Shown: positions 1-9,056, counted from the first letter of the stretch. The stretch: 64,000 nucleotides of DNA from Aquimarina algicola (GCF_006443095.1 NZ_VFWZ01000002.1:620001-684000), one strand, 5' to 3'. Notes: a model not told the origin generated them from the sequence alone. Numbers and translations are program-made.

Positions 1-1
1 T

Positions 2-235
2 AATGCAGGATGGGGCAACTCTATGTCTATTCGTGGTGATACAAATCCTTTGAACTGGAATTCTGGAACTCAAATGACAAATGTAAATGAAAACACCTGG
101 AAATGGGAAACAAGCAATATCCCGCAAGGGCAAAAATTTGAGTGTAAAGTATTGATTAATGACAATCAATGGGCAACAAATAGTAATTGGTGGGTATATG
201 GTGGTGAAACGATAGATATCTATCCTAATTTTTAA
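2..235 (+). CDS. C-terminal end of a carbohydrate-binding protein (partial)
   Basis: The reading frame is open to the left edge, so only the last 77 residues are seen. They read NAGWGNSMSIRGD, then a run of Trp-rich beta-strand-like segments (LNWNSG, WKWE, NWWVYGG). This GxGNxxxIRGD...LxW pattern is typical of CBM20-like or starch-binding-like beta-sandwich modules at the end of Bacteroidota secreted glycosidases. No T9SS sorting domain follows, since the protein stops directly after the module. The internal ATG at 23 is very unlikely to be a start. The enzyme part lies outside the window, so the substrate is unknown. The family call is from pattern memory and is moderate. Confidence 0.6.
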   Translation, partial: NAGWGNSMSIRGDTNPLNWNSGTQMTNVNENTWKWETSNIPQGQKFECKVLINDNQWATNSNWWVYGGETIDIYPNF

Positions 236-254
236 GAGTGCAATTACAACAAAG

Positions 255-285
255 AAAAACGTTCCATTTGGAACGTTTTTTTTTT
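255..285 (+). terminator. Rho-independent terminator after the carbohydrate-binding protein
   Basis: Stem AAACGTTCC (257-265), loop ATTT, stem GGAACGTTT (270-278), followed by a T run to 285. It closes the transcription unit that enters from the left. Confidence 0.85.
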
Positions 286-405
286 AAACAATATATTTAT
301 TCTCTAAAAAAAGAAGTAGTATTTTTTATTTCACGACTACAATTAAAAAAAATGTTAGCATCTACGGTCTTTTTCGTCTAAGAATTCATATTAAATCTTA
401 GAACT

Positions 406-957
406 ATGCCTAAAGTATATATTCTCGCTATCATCGTTGTATTTTCAATACATAAATCCCTGGCTCAGAAGCAATATCATTATGAGTATTATACTGATGG
501 GAGTCTAAAATCAGAGGGCTGGAAACTAGATGATAACAAAGTCGATTTTTGGTATTATTACTATCCTAATGGTAAAATAGCGCAAGAAGGGCATTATAAA
601 GGCAATAAAAAAGATGGATTTTGGTATTTTTATTCTGAAAATGGAATAAAATTAAAAGAAGGGCACTTTAATGAGGATAAAAAAACCGGATATTGGTATT
701 TTTACTCAAAAAACAAGGACCTGTTAAAAGAAGGACATTTTATCAATGATAAAGCAGAAAAATGGTGGGTTACTTATGACCTTTCAACAGGTATTGTTAG
801 AAAATATCAATATAAGAACAATAAAAAAGAAGGATATTGCTTACTTTATAAGAAAAATAAGATTTTTAAAGCAGAACGATATATTAACAATAAAAAAACG
901 GGTGAGTGGACAGATCTCTTCAGCTTTAAAAGAGACAACCCAAACGCTTCTCTATAA
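406..957 (+). CDS. Secreted MORN-repeat (YwqK-like) protein
   Basis: 183 residues. The N-terminus (about residues 1-20, ending SLAQ) is a Sec signal peptide. The rest is built of repeated units of about 23 residues of the form G-x-W-Y-x-Y-Y-x-N-G-K-x-x-x-E-G-H-F/Y, the MORN_2 variant often annotated as 'YwqK family antitoxin' in Bacteroidota. At least four units are visible between residues 25 and 170. The antitoxin label should not be taken as function: there is no toxin gene beside it and the protein is exported. It ends one base before the ATG of the next gene, so it may be co-transcribed with the glycosyltransferases. Function unknown. Confidence 0.75.
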   Translation: MPKVYILAIIVVFSIHKSLAQKQYHYEYYTDGSLKSEGWKLDDNKVDFWYYYYPNGKIAQEGHYKGNKKDGFWYFYSENGIKLKEGHFNEDKKTGYWYFYSKNKDLLKEGHFINDKAEKWWVTYDLSTGIVRKYQYKNNKKEGYCLLYKKNKIFKAERYINNKKTGEWTDLFSFKRDNPNASL

Positions 958-958
958 A

Positions 959-1651
959 ATGATTCCCAAAATTAATGTTATCATACCGGCTTTTAATGAA
1001 GAAGATTCTATAGCCCATGTGATTAAAGAAATTCCTGATATCGTTTCAGAAGTTATCGTAGTGAGTAATAATTCTACAGATAATACGGAAAGTGTGGCTA
1101 GAAACGCCGGTGCAACCGTACTAAAAGAAATACAGAAAGGATACGGGTATGCATGTCTAAAAGGCATGGAATACATCTCAAAAAAGACAGAAAAACCTGA
1201 TATTATCGTATTTCTAGATGGTGATTACAGTGATTACCCAGAAGAACTTACAAAAATTGTTGCTCCTATTATAGAAAATAATATAGATCTTGTTATTGGT
1301 TCTAGAGTAAAACGACTAAGAGAATCTGGTTCTATGACATTTCCACAAATTTTTGGCAATTGGCTAGCAACCAACTTGATGAAACTTTTTTTTAGTGCTA
1401 AATTTACAGACTTAGGTCCTTTTAGAGCTATTAAATACAAAAAGTTACTTGATTTAGAAATGATTGATAAAACATATGGTTGGACAGTCGAAATGCAATT
1501 AAAAGCATTAAAAAAGAGTTATACGTATACAGAAATACCTGTACGTTACAAAAAGAGAATTGGTGTCTCAAAAGTTTCCGGAACCATAAAAGGTGCTATA
1601 TTTGCAGGCATTAAGATTTTAAGTTGGATTTTTAAATATAGCTTTACATAA
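959..1651 (+). CDS. Family 2 glycosyltransferase (DPM1/DPG synthase-like)
   Basis: 230 residues from the ATG at 959, one base after the upstream stop. A longer in-frame extension to 746 would overlap the MORN gene and I reject it. The sequence begins INVIIPAFNEEDSI, the GT-A entry motif of GT2 enzymes, and carries the metal-binding DxD as FLDGDYSDYP near residue 85. This class transfers a sugar from a nucleotide donor, often to a polyprenyl phosphate. No membrane helix is evident except a hydrophobic C-terminal stretch. The stop overlaps the start of the next glycosyltransferase by one base, so the two are translationally coupled. Donor and acceptor cannot be read from sequence. Confidence 0.85.
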   Translation: MIPKINVIIPAFNEEDSIAHVIKEIPDIVSEVIVVSNNSTDNTESVARNAGATVLKEIQKGYGYACLKGMEYISKKTEKPDIIVFLDGDYSDYPEELTKIVAPIIENNIDLVIGSRVKRLRESGSMTFPQIFGNWLATNLMKLFFSAKFTDLGPFRAIKYKKLLDLEMIDKTYGWTVEMQLKALKKSYTYTEIPVRYKKRIGVSKVSGTIKGAIFAGIKILSWIFKYSFT

Positions 1652-3123
1652 TGGATATTGCTATCATCATCACCTATACATTGGCCTTACTAATTATATT
1701 TATGTATAGTTTGGCTCAATTAAATCTTCTTGTAAATTATTTAAAAGCTCGAAAGCGACCTGACCAGTCCCCAACTTTCGATTTTTCAAATGCAAACGAA
1801 ATTCCTAATGTAACTGTGCAACTTCCGGTATTCAACGAATTGTACGTTATGGATCGCTTATTAGATAATATAGCACAATTAGAATACCCAAAAGATAAAT
1901 TAGAAATTCAGGTATTGGATGACTCAACTGACGAATCTGTAATTTCTACAGCAGCACATATCGAGAAGTTACAGCAAACAGGACTTGATATCAAACATAT
2001 ATGTCGTAAAGACAGAACTGGTTTTAAAGCCGGTGCATTGAAAGAAGGCCTTAAAATTGCTAAAGGTGACTTTATTGCCATTTTTGATGCTGACTTTTTA
2101 CCCGGTAAAAATTGGTTACAGCAAACCATTCCTTATTTTAAGGATGAAAATATAGGTGTCGTTCAAACGCGATGGGGCCATATCAATAGAAATTATTCTT
2201 TATTAACCAAAATTCAGGCTTTTGCCCTTGATTTTCATTTTACAATGGAACAAGTTGGGCGTAATTATAAAGATCATTTTATCAATTTTAATGGTACTGC
2301 TGGAGTATGGAGAAAAACCTGTATAGAAGACGCAGGAAACTGGCAAGGTGATACATTGACAGAAGATTTGGACTTAAGTTATCGTGCTCAGCTCAAAAAA
2401 TGGAAGTTTAAATATCTTGAAGAAGTAGAAACCCCTGCAGAATTACCGGTTGTAATTAGTGCTGCAAGATCGCAACAATTTAGATGGAATAAAGGTGCTG
2501 CAGAAAACTTTCAGAAATTATATTGGAAACTTTTAAAAGATAAAACTGTTCCTTTTAAGACAAAGTTCCACAGTTTTTTTCATTTACTGAATAGTAGCAT
2601 GTTTTTGTTGGTATTACTAGTTGCTGTACTAAGTGTACCAGTTATGTATATCAAAAACAATAATCCTATGTTTAGTTGGTATTTTAATGTAATTGCTTTT
2701 TTTGCATTGAGTACTTTTATATTTTTCTTTTGCTATTGGCATACCTTCAAAAAAATACATGGAAAAGGTTTCTGGAATTTTATGGAATATGTAAAAATGT
2801 TTTTTACTTTTTTCTCTATAGCAATGGGATTCTCTGTACATAATTCTATGGCAGTTCTAGAAGGTCATTTTGGAAAAAAGAGTGAGTTTGTGAGAACCCC
2901 AAAATTCAATATCAATACGTTGAAAGACTCTTGGAAAGGCAATAAATACATTAGTAAAAACATTTCAGGAAATACCGTTATAGAAGCATTATTGATGGGG
3001 TATTTTGGATTTGCCCTATACAGCGCATTCAAACTTCAGGATTTTGGTTTATTTCTATTTCATATTATGTTATTTCTAGGGTTTGGATTTGTATTTTTCA
3101 AGTCTGTAACTTCTAAAGCATAG
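1651..3123 (+). CDS. Membrane GT2 glycosyltransferase, cellulose-synthase-like
   Basis: 490 residues. One N-terminal membrane helix (about 1-25) precedes a processive-type GT2 domain with DDSTDES, FDADFLP (DxD), TEDLDLSYR (TED) and QQFRWNKG (QxxRW). Three to four membrane helices follow from about residue 305. This is the layout of CESA-like or glucomannan-synthase-like enzymes that polymerise sugars or build glycolipids at the inner membrane. There is no PilZ domain. It sits between a DPM-like transferase and a GT-C membrane transferase with one-base overlaps on both sides, so the three probably make one glycoconjugate. The product is unknown. Confidence 0.85.
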   Translation: MDIAIIITYTLALLIIFMYSLAQLNLLVNYLKARKRPDQSPTFDFSNANEIPNVTVQLPVFNELYVMDRLLDNIAQLEYPKDKLEIQVLDDSTDESVISTAAHIEKLQQTGLDIKHICRKDRTGFKAGALKEGLKIAKGDFIAIFDADFLPGKNWLQQTIPYFKDENIGVVQTRWGHINRNYSLLTKIQAFALDFHFTMEQVGRNYKDHFINFNGTAGVWRKTCIEDAGNWQGDTLTEDLDLSYRAQLKKWKFKYLEEVETPAELPVVISAARSQQFRWNKGAAENFQKLYWKLLKDKTVPFKTKFHSFFHLLNSSMFLLVLLVAVLSVPVMYIKNNNPMFSWYFNVIAFFALSTFIFFFCYWHTFKKIHGKGFWNFMEYVKMFFTFFSIAMGFSVHNSMAVLEGHFGKKSEFVRTPKFNINTLKDSWKGNKYISKNISGNTVIEALLMGYFGFALYSAFKLQDFGLFLFHIMLFLGFGFVFFKSVTSKA

Positions 3124-4493
3124 TGCTCCAACTATCAAAATATCAAAAGATTACTGTAGGGCTTACCATTATTTGTGCAGTACTGTATGGTGTATTTGCT
3201 TACACAATAGAACGCACAAACCTACTAGCGGTTATTAGCATTTGGATAGCATTATTCTTTTTATCATACAAGATCATTCAAATCAACAATAATAACTGGA
3301 AAACATTAGCTATAATAGGTCTGTTATTTCGAGTAATTTTTATTGTTGCTGTTCCAAACTTATCTCAAGATTTTTATCGTTTTATTTGGGATGGGCGAAT
3401 GCTTTTTGAAGGTTTTAACCCTTATCTTTCTTTACCAGAAGTATGGATAGCACAAGGTAATGCTCCTATTGCTCAGGCACAGGAGCTGTATATTGGTATG
3501 GGACAACTTAATGGAAGCCATTACACCAATTACCCTCCCATCAGCCAGCTTTGTTATTTTATAGCTGCCATCTTCGCTCATAAAAGCATTCTGGGTTCTG
3601 CCATAGTATTGAGAACACTTATTATACTTGCAGACATCGGTACCTTTTTCTTTGGGAAAAAATTATTAGAAGCCTTATCTCTACCTAAAAAACAGATCTT
3701 TTGGTATATACTGAACCCGTTTATAATCATTGAACTCACCGGAAACTTACATTTTGAAGCTGTAATGGTATTTTTTATCATTTGGTCATTATATCTATTG
3801 CACAAGGGATATTGGTATTGGGCTGCCATTGCTCTGGCATTATCTGTTTCTGTGAAATTGATCCCTTTACTATTTTTACCATTATTCTTTCAGAAATTTA
3901 TACGAAATGAACACAAAGGATTTGATATAAAAACGGGATTACCCAGATTAATTGGGTTTTACAGTATTGTTATCACAACAGTATTGATCACTTTTGCTCC
4001 ATTTTTGTCTGAAGCTTTTTTTGCAAATTTTAAACGGACCATTACACTTTGGTTTCAAACCTTTGAGTTTAATGCAAGTATCTTTTTTATTATCCGTTGG
4101 ATAGGATATCAAATTGTCGGTTGGAATGTGATCGAAACCGCTGGTAAAATCCTACCGTTAGTCACTATTACAATTCTTTTAGCACTTACTTTTTTGCGAA
4201 AAAACATTTCTACTGTTCAGTTAATTTCTGCTATGGTTATTGGGATTTGCTGTTATTATTTTTTATCTACCACTGTACATCCGTGGTATATTGCAGTACC
4301 ATTATCACTGTGTGTGTTCACCATGTATAGATTTCCTATTGCATGGTCTCTTGTTGTAATATTGAGTTATACAGCATATCTAGACCCAAATTTCAAAGAA
4401 AATCTCTGGATGGTAGGTTTAGAATACCTCGTTGTTTTCTCAATGTTTACAATAGAAATTTTTAGACGCAAGGCACAACCTTTATTCACCTAA
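3123..4493 (+). CDS. Multi-spanning GT-C type mannosyltransferase-like protein
   Basis: 456 residues starting with GTG at 3123, inside the stop codon of the previous gene. It has about ten or more membrane helices. An early extracytoplasmic loop has the acidic motif LSQDFYRFIWDGRML, typical of GT-C enzymes (PMT, GT87 or PIG-M-like) that use polyprenyl-phosphate sugars. Near the C-terminus the motif HPWYIAVPL is also typical of this group. With the DPM-like gene at 959 as a possible maker of the lipid-linked donor, a two-step pathway is a reasonable inference. Substrates are not readable. Confidence 0.75.
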   Translation: MLQLSKYQKITVGLTIICAVLYGVFAYTIERTNLLAVISIWIALFFLSYKIIQINNNNWKTLAIIGLLFRVIFIVAVPNLSQDFYRFIWDGRMLFEGFNPYLSLPEVWIAQGNAPIAQAQELYIGMGQLNGSHYTNYPPISQLCYFIAAIFAHKSILGSAIVLRTLIILADIGTFFFGKKLLEALSLPKKQIFWYILNPFIIIELTGNLHFEAVMVFFIIWSLYLLHKGYWYWAAIALALSVSVKLIPLLFLPLFFQKFIRNEHKGFDIKTGLPRLIGFYSIVITTVLITFAPFLSEAFFANFKRTITLWFQTFEFNASIFFIIRWIGYQIVGWNVIETAGKILPLVTITILLALTFLRKNISTVQLISAMVIGICCYYFLSTTVHPWYIAVPLSLCVFTMYRFPIAWSLVVILSYTAYLDPNFKENLWMVGLEYLVVFSMFTIEIFRRKAQPLFT

Positions 4494-4496
4494 GGA

Positions 4497-5336
4497 TTAC
4501 ATCATCTTTAGATTAATCACTTCTTGCTCGGTAAGTTTACGCCAATGACCTCTTGGCAAATCTTTCTTGGTAAGCCCTCCAAAAATAACACGATCTAGCT
4601 TGATGACATCATAATTGAGATGTTCAAAAAGCTTATGTATGATATTATTTTTCGCAGATTTTAACTGTACTCCTACTTCATTTTTGGTAGCTCCTTCTAT
4701 ATATGATATTTCATCAACTTGAATAAATCCTTCTTGCAACTTGACTCCTTTTCGTATTTTTTCAATATCCTCAAATTTCAAATTACGATCCAGCTCTACA
4801 TGAAAAATCTTACGCACACTACTGTTATGATGTGTCAATTTTTTTTCTAAATCTACATCATTGGTAAACAACAGTAGACCTGTGGTGTTACGTTCTAACC
4901 TTCCTACTGGTTTTAGCTTTGCTTTAGAGGCATTTGCCACTAACTGCATTACTGTTTTTGTTTTTTCAGGGCTTGTTGTTGTAATAAATCCTTTGGGTTT
5001 ATTAAGGAGTACGTATTCTTTTTTCTCCGGTGTAATAAGGCGACCGTCAAATTTAACCTCATCGGTTAATTTAACTTTATATCCCATTTCTGTAATAGGC
5101 TTACCATTTACCCATACACTACCTGTTTGAATGTATAAATCTGCTTCTCTTCTTGAACAGACTCCAGAATTTGCTACAAATTTATTAAGTCGTATTTCGT
5201 CTGTATCATTCACTTTTTTGGGGTTACTGCCAGACTTTTTTGCTGGAGTTTTATCATATCCGGCTGGTTTTGCTCTGAACTTATTACCTTGTTTTCCACT
5301 ACCTTTTCCTCTGCGGGAATTATCTCCACGACTCAT
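4497..5336 (-). CDS. RluB/RsuA-family pseudouridine synthase
   Basis: 279 residues from the ATG at 5336. The upstream in-frame ATG at 5384 is less likely because a good promoter lies just before 5336. A basic Gly/Lys-rich N-terminal tail (about 1-45) leads into an S4 RNA-binding domain (IRLNKFVANSGVCSRREAD), then the synthase core beginning YVLLNKPKG. The catalytic-loop motif reads GRLERNTTGLLLF, whereas the textbook family motif is GRLDxxTxGLLL with Asp as the nucleophile. Expected role: pseudouridine formation in 23S rRNA. The Glu in place of Asp is discussed as a finding. It faces the glycosyltransferase operon tail to tail. Confidence 0.85.
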   Translation of the reverse strand: MSRGDNSRRGKGSGKQGNKFRAKPAGYDKTPAKKSGSNPKKVNDTDEIRLNKFVANSGVCSRREADLYIQTGSVWVNGKPITEMGYKVKLTDEVKFDGRLITPEKKEYVLLNKPKGFITTTSPEKTKTVMQLVANASKAKLKPVGRLERNTTGLLLFTNDVDLEKKLTHHNSSVRKIFHVELDRNLKFEDIEKIRKGVKLQEGFIQVDEISYIEGATKNEVGVQLKSAKNNIIHKLFEHLNYDVIKLDRVIFGGLTKKDLPRGHWRKLTEQEVINLKMM

Positions 5337-5351
5337 ATTTACTATTTTGTG

Positions 5352-5384
5352 CAAAGATAACTGATTACAGTAAACATTTAACAA
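5352..5384 (-). promoter_or_regulatory. Promoter of the pseudouridine synthase gene
   Basis: On the reverse strand TTG (5382-5384), 22 bases, then TATCTTTG (5352-5359), a perfect match to the Bacteroidota -7 box TAnnTTTG. The transcription start would fall only a few bases before the ATG at 5336, giving a very short leader. This supports that start codon. Confidence 0.55.
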
Positions 5385-6347
5385 TTATTCTACATCAAAC
5401 CTCACTGTGCTTTGTCTTTTTCTATCCACATGCAACTGCGTAACATCTGGTCTGGCATAATGTCCTACAGGGTCAAAGTTTTGGCGTTCTTGTAATACTC
5501 GATGATAGTCTAATGTTTCTATCAAAAGTCCTTCTTTATTCAATACGGGCTCTAATACCCATTCACCATCGGGTCCTGCGATACAAGAACCTCCATTACC
5601 TAAAATATCCGGTGCTTTTTTAAGAATTTCATCCACGTGAGGAGTGTTTTCAGGAAAATCTTCTTTCCTCATTAAACTTGATACCGAAATCACATAAGAA
5701 CGAGATTCTCTAGCAATAAATCTGGTAATATCTTTTGTATTATAATCACTCCCCGGCCAAACCGCAACATGAAGGTTTTCACCTTGTCCATACAAAGCAG
5801 CCCTAGGCAGAGGCATCCAATTCTCCCAACAATTTAATCCCCCAACAGTAAATGCTTTCAGTGGATGCACTTGTAATCCATTACCATCTCCAGGAGCCCA
5901 TGTAAGGCGTTCTTCATAGGTAGGTTGTAATTTACGATGTACTGATTTAATTTGTCCTTCTTGATTAATATATACCAATGATGCATAGAGGCTATGCCCT
6001 CCCCTATCCATAGGTCTTTCTATAATTCCTAAGTATACAGAAATTTGATGTGCTTTGGCTAATGAGCATATACTATCTAAATCTCCATTTTCTATAACAA
6101 TTGCATTTTGAGCATAATGTGAATGGATTTCTTTTTGAATTTTACTGTCAAATTTTGCACCATCTGTTAATGAAACCCAAAAAGGATATCCCGGTAATAA
6201 GGTTTCTCCAAAAACAATAAGTTCTGCCTTTTCGGTACTTGCTTCAATAATTGAAGCTTCTATTTTTTGTATTGTTCCTTTTTTATCCAACCAAACCGGT
6301 GAAATCTGGGCAAGTGCAACTGTAAGAAATTGGTGTTCTTTACTCAT
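5385..6347 (-). CDS. Nitrilase (carbon-nitrogen hydrolase family)
   Basis: 320 residues, the usual length of a nitrilase. The triad residues are visible: Glu48 in FGETLLPGYPFW, Lys in HRKLQPTYEERLTW, and Cys173 in GGLNCWENWMPL. The CWExxMP context is that of true nitrilases (branch 1: nitrile to carboxylic acid plus ammonia) and not of amidases or Nit/NTAN members. No signal peptide, so cytoplasmic. It runs in the same direction as the downstream pseudouridine synthase but that gene has its own promoter. Natural substrate unknown. Confidence 0.88.
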   Translation of the reverse strand: MSKEHQFLTVALAQISPVWLDKKGTIQKIEASIIEASTEKAELIVFGETLLPGYPFWVSLTDGAKFDSKIQKEIHSHYAQNAIVIENGDLDSICSLAKAHQISVYLGIIERPMDRGGHSLYASLVYINQEGQIKSVHRKLQPTYEERLTWAPGDGNGLQVHPLKAFTVGGLNCWENWMPLPRAALYGQGENLHVAVWPGSDYNTKDITRFIARESRSYVISVSSLMRKEDFPENTPHVDEILKKAPDILGNGGSCIAGPDGEWVLEPVLNKEGLLIETLDYHRVLQERQNFDPVGHYARPDVTQLHVDRKRQSTVRFDVE

Positions 6348-6738
6348 ATTTTAGTTTCATTACTATTTTTTAAAGCTATCGAAAAATACTTTAACTAAAT
6401 CAATCATTTTTAGAAAATCTGAATCTATATTTGAATAGGTTTTAACGCTAAAGTAACATTATATGAGTAGTAAAAATGATAAAATCATTACTTTTTTGAG
6501 TTAAATATTAAGAATTATCTACACAAATAGGCAATCAACTTTAATCCTTAGGAAATTAAATAACAAAAGATATATTTCTTTCAACGTTTACTCTAGGTTA
6601 ACTGTAATGACTATTAACCTAATCATAATTAGAGATATACATTCTAATAAGATCAGATATTAAAAAAAATAAAGTTTAGCCTTTACTTTTAAGTCAAGAT
6701 TAGTAATCAACAGAAAATAAACTCAAAAACCTAAAATC
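6348..6738. other. Intergenic region between divergent nitrilase and small secreted protein genes
   Basis: 391 bases of AT-rich sequence without a convincing reading frame. It must hold the promoters of both divergent genes. I found no clean TTTG-N19-TAnnTTTG pair. A weak inverted repeat (ATGAT-aaa-ATCAT, around 6476-6488) is seen but is not convincing. Confidence 0.4.
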
Positions 6739-7086
6739 ATGAAAAAGTTATTTGCTATTTTGATACTGCTCATTATGAATTCGATATCTGTTTTTGCTAC
6801 AGATAACACACCAATAGTCTCTCAAAAACAACTAAGAGCTCAAATTGAACAACTATTGAAAGACCCAGATATTTTTGTAGAAAACGAAGAACTTAATGCA
6901 AAAATAGAATTCACTTTAAATACGAAAGGTCAAATTGTAGTATTATCAGTAGATGCGGAAGAAAGCAATGTGGAAGAATACATTAAATCAAGATTAAACT
7001 ACAAAAAAATCAATCCTAAAATTTCTAGTTTAGGAAGTAATATCTATAAAATTTCATTGAGAATATTGAAGCCGGAAGAAGCCTAA
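6739..7086 (+). CDS. Small secreted protein, possibly TonB-C-terminal-like
   Basis: 115 residues with a clear Sec signal peptide (MKKLFAILILLIMNSISVFA). The mature part has FTLNTKGQIVVLSVDAE followed by VEEYIKSRLNYKK, which resembles the beta-strand/helix core of TonB C-terminal domains as found in small stand-alone Bacteroidota proteins. There is no membrane anchor or proline-rich linker, so it cannot be a classical TonB. Single gene, closed by a strong bidirectional terminator. Function unknown; the fold assignment is tentative. Confidence 0.6.
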   Translation: MKKLFAILILLIMNSISVFATDNTPIVSQKQLRAQIEQLLKDPDIFVENEELNAKIEFTLNTKGQIVVLSVDAEESNVEEYIKSRLNYKKINPKISSLGSNIYKISLRILKPEEA

Positions 7087-7114
7087 ACTCAATACGTATA
7101 ATTAAGTGTAAAAG

Positions 7115-7148
7115 ATAACAGTTGCAATTTTGCAGCTGTTATTTTTAT
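7115..7148. terminator. Bidirectional terminator
   Basis: A 12-bp stem ATAACAGTTGCA (7115-7126) and TGCAGCTGTTAT (7131-7142) with one G-T pair and a four-base loop. A T run follows on the plus strand and an A run precedes on the other side. It serves the converging genes 6739-7086 and 7145-8053. Confidence 0.8.
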
Positions 7149-8053
7149 CTAAAAACCTTATCTAAAATTACATTAACATCAATCAATACAATACAAAATG
7201 CTCCGGTCAAAATAATTAACTTTAGAATATTATGTAACCAGACATAATGTATTTTTCCATTAGACATGTACAGTCCAATTAAAAAAAGTAACAATAGAAA
7301 TACACAGGCATAAAAATATAGGTACATATATCCAACTTCGTACTTAAATAATAGCAGATAAATGGGTACTAGTGATGCAATAATGAGAATACTTATAATT
7401 GTTTTTGAAGTTTTTTCTCCATATACAATAGGAATTGTTTTATAATTTTGAGCAAGATCTCCTCTCAAATTTCCTAAGTCTTTGATCATTTCTCTCATAA
7501 TCAACATCAAAAACAAAAATGTCGCATGTACAAAAATGACTTCATCAAAGTTTTTATAATAAATAAATACTGCAAAAAATGGAGTTATCGATAATAAAGC
7601 TGCAGTAATATTACCAATAATCGGGAATTTTTTGAGCTTATGAGAGTAGAACCATATTCCAAAAATATATAACGAGAAAAAAACTACTGCTCGAAAAGAA
7701 ACATAGCTTGCAAATACTACAGATAGAAAGTTCGTTACAAAGTATCCGGTAAGTTTGGTGCGTTGACTTACCAGTCGGTCTAACATTGTTTTTTGAGGCC
7801 TATTGATTAAGTCTTTTTCTCTATCATAAAAGTTATTGATAATGTATCCTGCTGCTATAACACCCGAAGAGGCCAAAACAATAACAAACAAATTTGGGTC
7901 AAAAAAGACTTCTCTTACACTTTTGTCTGGCGCCAAAATAAATATAGAAGTAAAATATTGCGCTAGAACAATGACTAGGATGTTATATCCTCTTACAACA
8001 GAAAATAAACTCAGTAATTTTAAAAAAAAGAGTTTATTTTTTCTGGTAAGCAT
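7145..8053 (-). CDS. UbiA-family prenyltransferase
   Basis: 302 residues, about eight to nine membrane helices. Both Asp-rich Mg-diphosphate motifs of the UbiA superfamily are present: NNFYDREKDLINRP (about residue 70) and DLGNLRGDLAQNYKT (about residue 190). Members move a prenyl chain onto an aromatic or glycerol-phosphate acceptor. The YDREKD pattern resembles the (S)-2,3-geranylgeranylglyceryl-phosphate synthase-like branch more than ubiquinone UbiA, but the acceptor cannot be fixed by eye. It lies 15 bases downstream of the mevalonate kinase gene, linking it to isoprenoid supply. Confidence 0.85.
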   Translation of the reverse strand: MLTRKNKLFFLKLLSLFSVVRGYNILVIVLAQYFTSIFILAPDKSVREVFFDPNLFVIVLASSGVIAAGYIINNFYDREKDLINRPQKTMLDRLVSQRTKLTGYFVTNFLSVVFASYVSFRAVVFFSLYIFGIWFYSHKLKKFPIIGNITAALLSITPFFAVFIYYKNFDEVIFVHATFLFLMLIMREMIKDLGNLRGDLAQNYKTIPIVYGEKTSKTIISILIIASLVPIYLLLFKYEVGYMYLYFYACVFLLLLFLIGLYMSNGKIHYVWLHNILKLIILTGAFCIVLIDVNVILDKVFR

Positions 8054-8068
8054 AGTAAGAATGCTTAT

Positions 8069-9004
8069 TTAGAAATTATAAACTACTTCTAGTTTGTAAT
8101 CTTTGAGAGACGCTTTTGCTTTATCAAAATCTTGTGTAAATCCAAGAATATAGCCTCCGCCTCCAGAACCACAAAGTTTTAGATAGTAATCATTGGTTTC
8201 TATCCCATTACGCCAAAGATTATGAAACTCTTGCGGAATCATCGGCTTAAAGTTATCAAGAACAACGTGAGAAAGTTGTTTTATATTAGAAAATAATGAT
8301 TTTACATCTCCTTTTAAGAAATCATCAACACAAGCATCTGTATATTTAACAAACTGGTTCTTCAGCATGTTACGGAAACCTTCTTGTTTCATGTTTTCCA
8401 TAAAAATACTAACCATAGGAGCAGTTTCTCCTACAATACCACTATCTAATAAAAATACAGCTCCTTTTTTATGTTCTATGCTTTGTGAAGGAATTCCAGC
8501 GGGTTCAATATTATCTTTAGAATGTATTAAAATAGGTAAACTAAGGTAACTATTCAAAGGATCTAAGCCAGAACTACTGCCATGAAAAAACGATTCCATC
8601 AAACCAAAAATTTCTTTAAGCTTTAATAGTTTATCACGGGTAAGATTTTCTAGTATTGTAATTTTATCTTCAGCATACTTGTCGTAAATAGCAGCAACTA
8701 GTGCACCACTACTTCCTACTCCATATCCTTGTGGAATACTGCTATCAAAATACATCCCGGATTCTATATCAGCACGAAGTTTTTCAAAATCAAAAGACAC
8801 AATTCCTTTGTCTTGAACATCTTCTAGATACACAACAAAATCTTTAAGATGTTTGTTGGATTCTATTGCATCCTGGTTTGGGTTCTCAGATACTTTGAGT
8901 GCACCTTTGAAAAAATTATAGGGTATAGAAAGACCTTTGGAGTCTTTGATAATACCGTATTCACCAAACAGAAGTATTTTTGAATAAAATAATGGTCCCT
9001 TCAT
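8069..9004 (-). CDS. Mevalonate kinase (GHMP kinase)
   Basis: 311 residues. It starts FYSKILLFGEYGII (GHMP motif 1). The ATP loop is PQGYGVGSSGALVAA (motif 2, about residue 93) and motif 3 is LCGSGGGGYILGF near the C-terminus. Together with the adjacent mevalonate-diphosphate decarboxylase this is best read as mevalonate kinase, phosphorylating mevalonate to 5-phosphomevalonate in the cytoplasm. Phosphomevalonate kinase is not in the window; whether this enzyme does that step as well cannot be told. Second gene of a three-gene reverse-strand cluster. Confidence 0.85.
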   Translation of the reverse strand: MKGPLFYSKILLFGEYGIIKDSKGLSIPYNFFKGALKVSENPNQDAIESNKHLKDFVVYLEDVQDKGIVSFDFEKLRADIESGMYFDSSIPQGYGVGSSGALVAAIYDKYAEDKITILENLTRDKLLKLKEIFGLMESFFHGSSSGLDPLNSYLSLPILIHSKDNIEPAGIPSQSIEHKKGAVFLLDSGIVGETAPMVSIFMENMKQEGFRNMLKNQFVKYTDACVDDFLKGDVKSLFSNIKQLSHVVLDNFKPMIPQEFHNLWRNGIETNDYYLKLCGSGGGGYILGFTQDFDKAKASLKDYKLEVVYNF

Positions 9005-9056
9005 TATTTCTTTTTATTAGCTTTTTTTATTATTCGTATTCCTTTATAGAATAAAG

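Noticed and set aside
406..957. Toxin-antitoxin role for the YwqK-like MORN protein
   Set aside because: It has a signal peptide, no toxin partner is beside it, and the antitoxin label of the family is weakly founded.
746..958. N-terminal extension of the DPM-like glycosyltransferase
   Set aside because: It would overlap the MORN-repeat gene by more than 200 bases, and the conserved GT2 start motif follows directly after the ATG at 959.
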